Shown in pieces: positions 52,742-60,558 of a stretch of DNA of 64,000 nucleotides (its first letter is position 1; every line of letters starts with the position of its first letter). This DNA is from JAUIAS01 sp030425395 (lineage in GTDB: Bacteria; Pseudomonadota; Alphaproteobacteria; Rhodobacterales; Rhodobacteraceae). The DNA lies in the NCBI GenBank assembly GCA_043553855.1, contig CP121336.1:62001-126000 (forward strand), in the 5' to 3' direction. The notes beneath the pieces were generated by a model, which was not told the origin of the DNA, did no database searches, and saw only the letters and a program-made list of their open reading frames with translations. The translations under genes were made by a program, and so were the position numbers.

Positions 52742-54105
52742 TGCGCAGATTGATTGCCGCCAGTTCACTGATCGCGCTGGGTGCGTGTTCCGGTATCCCG
52801 CTTGAGGATACCACCACGCGCAGCGCCGTTCTGGCGGAAACCACCCTGCCTCCGATGAAGACCTTTGCCGCGTCTCCTCCGGTGCCGCCGCAGCGATCGA
52901 ATGCCAATATCGCGGCGGACTTTCTTGACCTGCATTTTCAACTGGAGAGCGGGCGCAATCTGCCAGTGTTCACCCGGTTCGAAGGGACCATCACCGTAAA
53001 GGTCACGGGTCAACCGTCGGAAACGCTGGGCATGGACCTGCGCGCACTGATTGCGCGGCTGCAATCCGAAGCGGGTATAAACATCGTCCAGATCGCCAAG
53101 GGCGAGGCCAATATCACCATCGAAGCGGTCAGCCGCGCCGAAATTCGCCGCACCCTGCCCCAGGCCGCCTGTTTCGTGGTGCCCAACGTATCAAGCCTGC
53201 AAGAATTCCGCCGCAACCGGCGCAGCCCGCACACCAGTTGGGCCAACCTGCGGGACCGGTCCAAGATGGCGATCTTCGTCCCCAACGACGCCGACCCGCA
53301 AGAAGTTCGCGATTGCCTGCACGAAGAATTGGCCCAGTCGATCGGCCCTCTCAACGATATGTATCGGCTCCGCGATTCCGTGTTCAACGACGATAACATC
53401 CATACCGTCCTGACCAGCTTTGACATGCTGATTCTGCGCGCCACCTATGCGTCCGAATTGCGTTCGGGCATGACGCGGGACGCGGTCGCAGCGCGCCTGC
53501 CCGCCATTCTTGCGCGTCTTAATCCCGGCGGTGGGGCTTTCTCACCAGAAGCGATCAGACCGACGCCGCGTGCATGGATCGAAGCGGTGCAAACCGCGCT
53601 GGGTCCGGGATCGGACCCGCAGGCCCGGCGCATCGCCGTCAACACCGCGCTGGAAATCGCCCGGCGCGAAGACTGGACCGATCACCGTCGCGGCTTTAGC
53701 CACTATATTGCAGGCCGTTTGCTGCAATCGCAGGATGCGGATGGCGCACAGACCCACTACGCCGCCGCTCTTGCCGCTTATGATGCCACGCCGGGCACAA
53801 ACCTGCACCGCGCCTATGTGGTCACGCAGATGGCCGCCTATTCTCTCAATCGCGGGGACTGGAACCGCGCTCTGACCCAGATCGAACCGGCGCTGGTCAC
53901 CGCGGAGATTCACCAGAACGCCACGCTCAAGGCAACGCTGATGCTTCTCAAGGCAGAGGCGCTTGACCTTGCGGGACGCCCCGAAACCGCACGCGCCGTC
54001 AGACTGGACAGTCTGGGGTGGGCGCGATACGGATTTGGCGCGGATTGGGCGGTGCGCGCAAAGATGCGTGAAATCGCGCTGCTCTCTCCGCGAGGAGCAA
54101 TCTGA
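52741..54105 (+). CDS. DUF2927 lipoprotein
   Basis: 454 residues. A lipoprotein signal with lipobox ALGAC (cysteine at 16) precedes a linker and the DUF2927 domain (about 60-260): NIAADFLDLHFQLESGRNLPVFTRFEGTITVKVTG, QAACFVVPNVSSLQEF, and DCLHEELAQSIGPLNDMYRLRDSVFNDDNIHTVLTSFDMLILRATY. HEELAQSLG-type motifs recall a metallopeptidase helix, but the HExxH is incomplete, so activity is doubtful. The last about 150 residues look like TPR-type helices. Coupled to the GNAT gene. Confidence 0.85.
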   Translation: MRRLIAASSLIALGACSGIPLEDTTTRSAVLAETTLPPMKTFAASPPVPPQRSNANIAADFLDLHFQLESGRNLPVFTRFEGTITVKVTGQPSETLGMDLRALIARLQSEAGINIVQIAKGEANITIEAVSRAEIRRTLPQAACFVVPNVSSLQEFRRNRRSPHTSWANLRDRSKMAIFVPNDADPQEVRDCLHEELAQSIGPLNDMYRLRDSVFNDDNIHTVLTSFDMLILRATYASELRSGMTRDAVAARLPAILARLNPGGGAFSPEAIRPTPRAWIEAVQTALGPGSDPQARRIAVNTALEIARREDWTDHRRGFSHYIAGRLLQSQDADGAQTHYAAALAAYDATPGTNLHRAYVVTQMAAYSLNRGDWNRALTQIEPALVTAEIHQNATLKATLMLLKAEALDLAGRPETARAVRLDSLGWARYGFGADWAVRAKMREIALLSPRGAI

Positions 54106-54118
54106 GAGGGCAAAACCC

Positions 54119-54286
54119 ATGATCGTCATCGCAGGCGCGCTGTTGGGCGCGATACTCGGTCTGATGCTCGCGCGCAAACGCGGCGGCAACAAACTCGACA
54201 TGGCGCAATACGCGGCAAGCAGCGCGATTGCCTTTTCCCTGATCGGGTTGATCGCCACCGTCATCATTCACCGAATGTCTGTCTGA
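54119..54286 (+). CDS. Small two-helix membrane protein
   Basis: 55 residues: IVIAGALLGAILGLMLA, a basic RKRGGNK loop, then SSAIAFSLIGLIATVII. TGAGAGGGC precedes the ATG. It sits between the DUF2927 and CoxE-like genes with gaps of 13 and 4 bases, so it is part of that unit. It is probably a conserved Rhodobacterales apolipoprotein-acyltransferase-sized fragment only by chance; no function can be given. Confidence 0.75.
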   Translation: MIVIAGALLGAILGLMLARKRGGNKLDMAQYAASSAIAFSLIGLIATVIIHRMSV

Positions 54287-54290
54287 CGCG

Positions 54291-55475
54291 ATGTTTCTGC
54301 CGTTCTTTGAAACACTCCGTAAATCCGGTATCCCGGTCAGCCTGCGCGAATACCTGACCTTTCTCGAAGGGATGAAGGTCGGGCTTGTGACCTATGATAT
54401 CGAAGGGTTCTATTACCTTGCCCGCACCGCAATGGTGAAGGATGAACGCAATATCGACCGGTTCGACCGCGCCTTTGCGACCGCCTTCAAGGGACTGGAG
54501 GAGATCGGCTTTGAACAGGTTCTCGAAGCCGTGGACATCCCCGCCCAATGGCTTGAGAAAATGGCCGAAAAACACCTGAGCGACGAGGAAAAGGCCGAAA
54601 TCGAAGCCATGGGTGGCTTTGAAAAACTGATGGAAACGCTGAAGAAGCGGCTCGAAGAGCAAAAGGACCGCCATCAAGGTGGCAACAAATGGATCGGCAC
54701 CGCCGGGACATCGCCTTTCGGGGCCTATGGATACAACCCTGAAGGCGTGCGCATCGGTCAAAAGGAAAGCCGCAACCGCAGCGCGGTCAAGGTTTGGGAC
54801 AAACGCGAATTTCGCAATCTTGACGACACTGTCGAACTGGGCACCCGCAACATCAAGGTGGCATTGAAACGGCTGCGCCGCTGGGCGCGGGACGGGGCCG
54901 CAGACGAATTGGATCTGGACGGCACGATCCGCGCCACCGCCGAACACGGCTATCTGGATGTCAAGACCCGCCCCGAACGTCGCAATGCCGTCAAAGTATT
55001 GCTGTTTCTGGATGTGGGCGGGTCGATGGATCCGCATATCAAACTGGTCGAAGAGCTGTTTTCCGCCGCCCGCGCCGAATTCAAGCATCTGGAATATTTC
55101 TATTTTCACAACTGCCTTTACGAAGGCGTGTGGCGCGACAACCGCAGACGCTGGGATGCCCAGACCCCAACCCATGAAGTGCTGCGCACCTATGGGCCGG
55201 ATTACAAATGCATCTTTGTGGGCGACGCCTCGATGAGCCCTTACGAAATCGCCTATCCCGGTGGCGCGAACGAACACTGGAACCCCGAATCCGGTCAGAC
55301 ATGGCTGCAACGCGCGCGTGAACAGTGGCCGGACCATCTCTGGCTCAACCCGGTGCCGGAAAAATACTGGGCCTATACCCATTCCATCGGCATGATCAGC
55401 GAAATATTCGAGGACCGCATGGTTCCGATGACGCTTCAGGGACTGGAACGCGGCATGCGCGAGTTGTCGCGCTGA
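54291..55475 (+). CDS. CoxE-like VWA-domain protein
   Basis: 394 residues. N-terminal helical part FETLRKSGIPVSLREYLTFLEGMK, a linker rich in charged residues, and a C-terminal von Willebrand factor A domain with the MIDAS motif DVGGSMDPHIKLVEELFSAA (about 238-257) and later threonine and aspartate ligands. CoxE proteins pair with CoxD/MoxR ATPases in maturation of molybdenum-copper or other metalloenzymes. The partner here would be the ATPase at 51210, four genes upstream. No coxLMS or other client genes are in the window. Confidence 0.92.
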   Translation: MFLPFFETLRKSGIPVSLREYLTFLEGMKVGLVTYDIEGFYYLARTAMVKDERNIDRFDRAFATAFKGLEEIGFEQVLEAVDIPAQWLEKMAEKHLSDEEKAEIEAMGGFEKLMETLKKRLEEQKDRHQGGNKWIGTAGTSPFGAYGYNPEGVRIGQKESRNRSAVKVWDKREFRNLDDTVELGTRNIKVALKRLRRWARDGAADELDLDGTIRATAEHGYLDVKTRPERRNAVKVLLFLDVGGSMDPHIKLVEELFSAARAEFKHLEYFYFHNCLYEGVWRDNRRRWDAQTPTHEVLRTYGPDYKCIFVGDASMSPYEIAYPGGANEHWNPESGQTWLQRAREQWPDHLWLNPVPEKYWAYTHSIGMISEIFEDRMVPMTLQGLERGMRELSR

Positions 55476-55519
55476 TTTAACGCTTGGCTTGGGCTTGGGG
55501 GCTGGCTAGCCTGCTGCCC

Positions 55520-56674
55520 ATGTCCAACGCCCCTGTTTATGATATCGACCCCGCCGCGTTTCACGCCGATCCCTATCCCGATCTTGCGCGGATGCGGGCG
55601 GACTGCCCCATCGCCTATGTGCCGCAGTTCGACGCCACCCTGATCACCCGGCGGGATACCATCCATCAACAGGAAAAGCGGATCGAGGTGTTTTCCTCGG
55701 AACAGCCCGGCGGCCTGATGACGGTGCTGATGGGCGAAAACATGATGCGCAAGGACGGTGCCCCCCACCAGGCCGAACGCCGCGCCCTGTTTCCCGCGAT
55801 CAGCCCGCGCACGGTCAACACCCATTGGCGGGCACTTTTTGCCGACCGGGCCCGCGACGTGATCGCCCGGCTTGCCCCCAAGGGGCATTGTGATCTGGTC
55901 ACCGAATACGCCATGCCGGTTTCGGCCGAGGCGCTCAAGCTGATAACCGGGTTGCGCCACATGAGCGCCGAAGACATGGACGGATGTAGTCAGGCAATGC
56001 TGGACGGGTGCGCCAACTATATCGGCGATCCCGAGATCGAAGCGCGCTGCCACGCGGGGACCGCCCTGATCGACGACCATATCGACCGCACGATTGCCGA
56101 CGCCGATCCGCATTCCGCGCTGGCGGTGTTACGAGACGCCGGCGCACCGATGGACCAGATCCGCGCCAATATCAAATTGGTCATCTCGGGCGGGCAGAAC
56201 GAACCCCGCGACGCCATCGCAGGCACCGCATGGGCGGTTCTGAGCCATCCCGATCAACGCGCCCTGATCGAAACCGGTGCCAGCAGTTGGGGCGACGCCT
56301 TTTCGGAATATGCCCGTTGGATGAGCCCGGTCGGCATGTCCCCGCGCCGCGTGGCACGCACCGACACCGTCGATGACGTCAGGTTCGACGCCGAAGAACG
56401 GGTATTCCTCATGTTCAGCTCTGCCAACCGCGACGAGGCCCACTTCTCGGATCCCGACCGGTTCGATATCACCCGCGATACCGGGGCGGCGATCCCCTTT
56501 GGCGCTGGCCCGCATTTCTGCGCGGGCGCGGCCGCCTCGCGCTGCCTGATCACCGATATCGCGCTGCCCATGCTGTTCCAGTCCTTCCCCGGATTGCGTC
56601 TGGACGGTGAGGCAACCTATGCAGGATGGGCGTTTCGCGGGCCACGCAGCGTTCCGGTGCGGTGGGACGTTTGA
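55520..56674 (+). CDS. Cytochrome P450
   Basis: 384 residues. The heme-binding loop FGAGPHFCAGAAASR (cysteine at about 335) and the ExxR of helix K (EYAR) are intact. The I-helix reads LVISGGQNEPRDAIAG, where the usual acid-threonine pair for oxygen activation is replaced by N and E. This may mean altered oxygen activation or peroxygenase use. A redox partner gene is not adjacent. Start at 55520 by homology; the ribosome site is poor. Substrate unknown. Confidence 0.9.
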   Translation: MSNAPVYDIDPAAFHADPYPDLARMRADCPIAYVPQFDATLITRRDTIHQQEKRIEVFSSEQPGGLMTVLMGENMMRKDGAPHQAERRALFPAISPRTVNTHWRALFADRARDVIARLAPKGHCDLVTEYAMPVSAEALKLITGLRHMSAEDMDGCSQAMLDGCANYIGDPEIEARCHAGTALIDDHIDRTIADADPHSALAVLRDAGAPMDQIRANIKLVISGGQNEPRDAIAGTAWAVLSHPDQRALIETGASSWGDAFSEYARWMSPVGMSPRRVARTDTVDDVRFDAEERVFLMFSSANRDEAHFSDPDRFDITRDTGAAIPFGAGPHFCAGAAASRCLITDIALPMLFQSFPGLRLDGEATYAGWAFRGPRSVPVRWDV

Positions 56675-56714
56675 CGCCCTTGCCGCCCGCACCCAAACGC
56701 CCCATATCCTGAAT

Positions 56715-57398
56715 ATGTTGAAATTCACCCCGATCCTGATCGCGCTGCTCTATGCCTTTGGGCTGTATCACTTCTCGGCGTGGCGAACCCGGCGGGAACT
56801 GGACGCGCGATCCAGCGAATTGGCCGATCCAGCGCTGCAACCAATGCTGAGCCGCATGGCACGCGCGCTGGATATCCCGCGTATCCGGGTGCATATCTAC
56901 GAAATAGACCCCGTGAACGGGCTGGCCGCACCAGACGGGCGCATTTTTATCACCCGTGGGTTCTACAACCGCTTTCGCAGCGGCGACGTCACCGCCGAAG
57001 AACTGGCCAGCGTGATCGCCCATGAATTGGGCCATGTCGCGCTGGGACATACCCGACGCCGCATGATCGACTTTTCCGGCCAGAACGCGCTGCGCACCGC
57101 GCTGGCCATGGTTCTGTCGCGCTTTCTGCCGGGGATCGGCGCGTGGATCGCCAATATGCTGACCACCCTTCTTGCGGCGCGTCTGTCGCGCGGCGACGAA
57201 TACGAGGCCGACGCCTATGCGGCCGCCTTGCTGACCAAGGCCGGCCTTGGAACCGCGCCACAGATTTCCCTGTTCCAAAAACTCGAAGCGTTGACCCAAT
57301 CCAACAACGGGGCCATGCCCGCTTGGTTGATGAGCCACCCCAAAACCGACCAGCGCATCGCGGCCTTGGAAAAGCTCACCGCCCGCTGGCAGGCCTGA
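56715..57398 (+). CDS. M48 family metalloprotease
   Basis: 227 residues. One N-terminal membrane helix (ILIALLYAFGLYHFSAW), then the zinc site HELGHVALGH at about 107 with the third ligand in GDEYEADAYAA. The closing SHPKTDQRIAALEKL is typical of the M48 group. It has a further hydrophobic stretch after the active site (LAMVLSRFLPGIGAWIANMLTTLL). It probably degrades misfolded membrane or periplasmic proteins. 40 bases after the P450 gene, same strand. Confidence 0.9.
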   Translation: MLKFTPILIALLYAFGLYHFSAWRTRRELDARSSELADPALQPMLSRMARALDIPRIRVHIYEIDPVNGLAAPDGRIFITRGFYNRFRSGDVTAEELASVIAHELGHVALGHTRRRMIDFSGQNALRTALAMVLSRFLPGIGAWIANMLTTLLAARLSRGDEYEADAYAAALLTKAGLGTAPQISLFQKLEALTQSNNGAMPAWLMSHPKTDQRIAALEKLTARWQA

Positions 57399-57467
57399 TC
57401 CGGGTCACCACCAACGTTCGGTCCCGGCTTTTGTCTATTGCGAAGATCGGCACGCAGTGTGCGATGC

Positions 57468-58010
57468 TCAGCCCGCCAGAAACTTGCCCAGCCTTGGCAA
57501 GCGTGCCTTTTTCAGCAAGGCGCGCATTTCCCAAGCATCACCTGAGAGCGCCCGCGCCTGCGCCAGAACACGGTCCCCGACCCGCGCCATAAGTTCAGGG
57601 CTCGCTTGGGCAAATCCCAACAGGAACCCGTCAGGATCATTCCGGCTCAGCCCCTCATCGGCCAACAGATGACGCGGAAAATCCCGGGCGTTCACGGTTA
57701 CGATGCCCTCGGCGGATCCTGAAATCGCCGTGGCAAGAACGTGCAGATCGCCGCTATCGGGCAGCCACAACCGGGCCTCAAGCCCCGGCGCGGGCGGCAG
57801 CTCGGCATTCGGCCAAGCCGCGCGCAGCAGAGCGATTTCGCCGCGCGCCTGTGCTTCCTGTGCGGGGCTGTGGCGCGCCGCCGCGCGGGCCCATTCCTCA
57901 AGCAACCGCGCCGACCAGAGCGGTTGAAAGAACCCCTCAGCCGCTGCCCCCATCAACATTTCGCGCATGACAGTGGGATAGAGCACGCACGCATCGAGGA
58001 CGAATTTCAT
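57468..58010 (-). CDS. PIN-domain protein
   Basis: 180 residues. Starts KFVLDACVLYP with the first PIN aspartate, contains EEWARAAARH and the LPDSGDLHVLATAISGSAEGIVTVNARDF block with the later aspartates. PIN domains are metal-dependent RNases, often VapC toxins. No antitoxin gene is adjacent: the ATG overlaps the stop of the rRNA methyltransferase gene upstream. It may therefore act in RNA processing rather than as a toxin, though an antitoxin elsewhere is possible. Confidence 0.82.
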   Translation of the reverse strand: MKFVLDACVLYPTVMREMLMGAAAEGFFQPLWSARLLEEWARAAARHSPAQEAQARGEIALLRAAWPNAELPPAPGLEARLWLPDSGDLHVLATAISGSAEGIVTVNARDFPRHLLADEGLSRNDPDGFLLGFAQASPELMARVGDRVLAQARALSGDAWEMRALLKKARLPRLGKFLAG

Positions 58011-59218
58011 AGCCGAAAGAACAACGCCTTGAGATATCCGCTTTCCGCCAGTTGCGGCAAAAGCGGGTGATCCGGCCCGGCAAACCCGGTGTGGATCAGT
58101 TGCGGTGCACGCCCTGCCCGTCCGATGCCACGCGCGCAAGCCGTGCGAAACCGCGCGAGGTCGGCGGCATGTGAACATGAACACAGCCCCAGATACCCGC
58201 CATCGGCCACCAGTTGCGCGGCCAGACGGGCAATCCGTTCATAAGCGCGCAGTCCCGGCTCAAGCGCCTGTTTTGACGGCGCGAACGCCGGTGGATCGCA
58301 GATCACCACGTCGAACTGCGCGCCCTCGGCAACCAGCGTCTCCAGTTGCTCAAACGCATCGCCCTGACGCGTTTCGAACCGGTCTGACAAACCGCTGCGG
58401 TCGGCCCCGTCCCGGGCCAGTTCCAACGCGGGTGCCGAACCATCAATGGCCAACGCGGATGCCGCCCCGGCCGCAAGGGCCGCCAACGCAAAACCGCCCA
58501 CATGGGAAAACACATCCAGCACCCGTGTCTGCGGCCCCGCAAGGCGCGCGGCAAAAGCGTGGTTGGGCCGCTGATCAAAGAACAGCCCGGTTTTCTGCCC
58601 GCCTGCCAGATCGGCCATATAGGTGGCACCGTTCATTGGCACGGGGACCGGCGCATCAGGGGCGGTGCCTGCCAGCGTGGTGTTGACGTCGTCCAGCCCT
58701 TCCAGCGATCGCGCCCGGCCACTGGCGTTCTTGATCACACAGTTGACGCCAGTCACCTCTTGCAGTGCGGCTGCGATCGCGCGGGCCAGAGCCTCGGCCC
58801 AGGCTGCATTGGGCTGAAACACCGCCACATCGCCAAACCTGTCGATCACCACACCGGGCAGGCCGTCGGCCTCGGCGTGAACAAGCCGGTAAAACGGCGC
58901 ATCGAACAGGCGCGTGCGCATGGCCAGCGCGCGATCCAGCCGCTTGGCAATCCAGGCCTGATCAATGACCGCCTGCGGGTCACGATCCAGCATCCGGCAA
59001 AAAATCTTGGACAGCGGATTGACCGCCACCGTTCCCATCGGTGTCCGCGCTTCATCCTCCAGCCGGGCGATGGTGCCGGGCGGCAAGGCGCGCGTGCGCC
59101 GGTCGGTGACGATTTCATTGGCATATACCCAAGGAAACCCGTGCCGGATGGCGCGGGCGTTGGCCTTGGGTTTCAGCCGGACGACGGGCGGGTCGATAAA
59201 CGAAGAGGGCGCTGTCAT
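58007..59218 (-). CDS. Class I SAM-dependent rRNA methyltransferase (RlmI-like)
   Basis: 403 residues. N-terminal PUA domain (VVRLKPKANARAIRHGFPWVYANEIV, LPPGTIARLED), then GQKTGLFFDQRPNHAFAARLAGPQTRVLDVFSHVGGFALAALAAGA for SAM binding and FDVVICDPPAFAPSKQALEPG with the catalytic DPP motif; a late LCSCSHAADLARF cysteine motif fits m5C methyltransferases of the RlmI type. A CTTTCG-CGAAAG palindrome (59243-59254) lies 25 bases before the ATG. Coupled to the PIN-domain gene downstream. Confidence 0.9.
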   Translation of the reverse strand: MTAPSSFIDPPVVRLKPKANARAIRHGFPWVYANEIVTDRRTRALPPGTIARLEDEARTPMGTVAVNPLSKIFCRMLDRDPQAVIDQAWIAKRLDRALAMRTRLFDAPFYRLVHAEADGLPGVVIDRFGDVAVFQPNAAWAEALARAIAAALQEVTGVNCVIKNASGRARSLEGLDDVNTTLAGTAPDAPVPVPMNGATYMADLAGGQKTGLFFDQRPNHAFAARLAGPQTRVLDVFSHVGGFALAALAAGAASALAIDGSAPALELARDGADRSGLSDRFETRQGDAFEQLETLVAEGAQFDVVICDPPAFAPSKQALEPGLRAYERIARLAAQLVADGGYLGLCSCSHAADLARFRTACARGIGRAGRAPQLIHTGFAGPDHPLLPQLAESGYLKALFFRL

Positions 59219-59275
59219 AGCGCCCTCCTAGTCTGTTTTGTTCTTTCGCGAAAGCCCGCTTGGACCGGTGATCGG

Positions 59276-60088
59276 TCAGGACTTGGAGAAGATCGACATG
59301 ATCCCCATCTTGCGCGCCACATATCCATTCGGGCTGGACAGTTCCTGACGCAGAACCTCGGCCAAATGTCCGGTAATGCGCACCTTCTGGGTGATGCCGC
59401 GACGTTCGGCCATGATGGCGGGCTTGCCACCCAGTGCCTCAAGATCTGCCTTGATCCGCTTGGTGGGGCGCACCAACTCGCCGGTCGTGGCATCGCGCAC
59501 GGTCAGGTCAAAGAGGATATTATGCACACCGCCAGCGGCATAGCGGGCCTTTTCCGTCAGCGCGTGAAAGCGGAGCACGGTAATCTCAAGGTTGACAGGG
59601 CGTTGTCCGGTGACCTGAGCCGCACCGCGCAACATGGCATTCTGCACGATGGTCTGAACCTGCGCGTGGCGGTTGCCCAGAGGATCTTCGCGCCAGACAA
59701 TATCGCCACCGGGGAAATAGCTGTTGGCCTCCGATACCTTGAGAGATTGCGGCACATGCACGGTCAACGCGTTCACCCGATACGGCGAGGGCGTCAACGC
59801 CGGAGCCGGTGTGGCGATCGGGGCGGTCTGTTGCACCATTGGGGCGGCGGTTGCGACCGCGACCGGAGTGGCCAGCGGCGCGGGGGTCATCGCATCGAAC
59901 GCGGTGTCCTGCCGCGCAGCAAAATCAGGAAGGGTCGACACGGCCCGCATACCGGACGGGGCCTCAACCGAGGACATGACCGGCGGCAGCGCTTCGAACG
60001 GCGCGTTCCGCGTCGGCACATCAACTGCGGCACAGGCTGAAACAGACAGACCCAGACCAAGAAGGGCAATCACACGAAACGCTTTCAT
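59276..60088 (-). CDS. DUF6778-like lipoprotein, unknown function
   Basis: 270 residues. Lipoprotein signal (LGLGLSVSAC, cysteine at 19), a long alanine/proline/threonine-rich linker (about 35-105), then a folded domain: YRVNALTVHVPQSLKVSEANSYFPGGDIVWREDPLGNRHAQVQTIVQNAM, PVNLEITVLRFHALTEKARY and HNILFDLTVRDATTGELVRP. I recall this group as DUF6778, unverified. Probably faces the periplasm or outer membrane. A cluster of GTATCC half-sites precedes it. Confidence 0.78.
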   Translation of the reverse strand: MKAFRVIALLGLGLSVSACAAVDVPTRNAPFEALPPVMSSVEAPSGMRAVSTLPDFAARQDTAFDAMTPAPLATPVAVATAAPMVQQTAPIATPAPALTPSPYRVNALTVHVPQSLKVSEANSYFPGGDIVWREDPLGNRHAQVQTIVQNAMLRGAAQVTGQRPVNLEITVLRFHALTEKARYAAGGVHNILFDLTVRDATTGELVRPTKRIKADLEALGGKPAIMAERRGITQKVRITGHLAEVLRQELSSPNGYVARKMGIMSIFSKS

Positions 60089-60114
60089 CTCTCATTCTCC
60101 AAATCGAAGGACAG

Positions 60115-60140
60115 GTATCCTTGGATACGCTTTGGATACC
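60115..60140 (-). promoter_or_regulatory. Three GTATCC half-sites before the lipoprotein gene
   Basis: GTATCC-TT-GGATAC, then five bases, then GGATACC, within 26 bases and 27 bases before the ATG. The outer arms (GGTATCC and GGATACC) are also a perfect inverted pair. It looks like a multi-site operator, or nested alternative hairpins in the leader. Confidence 0.5.
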
Positions 60141-60288
60141 TTTTCCCCCTGAAATCGGGCAAGATTGCGACAGGATCGGGACAATTCGCGGAAAAATGGG
60201 GCAATGCAGGGTCGCGTTTACCTTGGAATCGCGCGTTCGCACCTGACTCTGCCGCCCCGGAATCACCGTTGCGTGCCGGAAATTCTGT

Positions 60289-60558
60289 TTAGTTTCTGGG
60301 ACGTGACCGCCAGCCACCGCGCCGCCGGGGGGTCGCCATACCGCCCAGCCCTTCGCGCAGGATGGACATCATCGGATGATCGCCTTTGTCGTCATACATG
60401 GCGAGCAATCCGCGAATCGCACCAGCAGTGTCCGTCGAAGATGGCAGACTCAGCGCCCAATCCAGAAAGATTGTGCGGCATTGCGACGGGGTTATGCCGT
60501 CGATTTTGAAGGATTCGTAAATCAATCCTTTTGGGTCCAGCACCGGGTCACCCTTCAT
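60289..60558 (-). CDS. Small conserved protein downstream of glnE
   Basis: 89 residues from the ATG at 60558, overlapping the glnE stop by 11 bases. KGDPVLDPKGLIYESFKIDGITPSQCRTIFLDWALSLP looks like a small helical domain, followed by IRGLLAMYDDKGDHPMMSILREGL and a basic tail RRRGGWRSRPRN. No signal peptide. The overlap with glnE and conserved appearance support a real gene; function unknown. Confidence 0.75.
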   Translation of the reverse strand: MKGDPVLDPKGLIYESFKIDGITPSQCRTIFLDWALSLPSSTDTAGAIRGLLAMYDDKGDHPMMSILREGLGGMATPRRRGGWRSRPRN

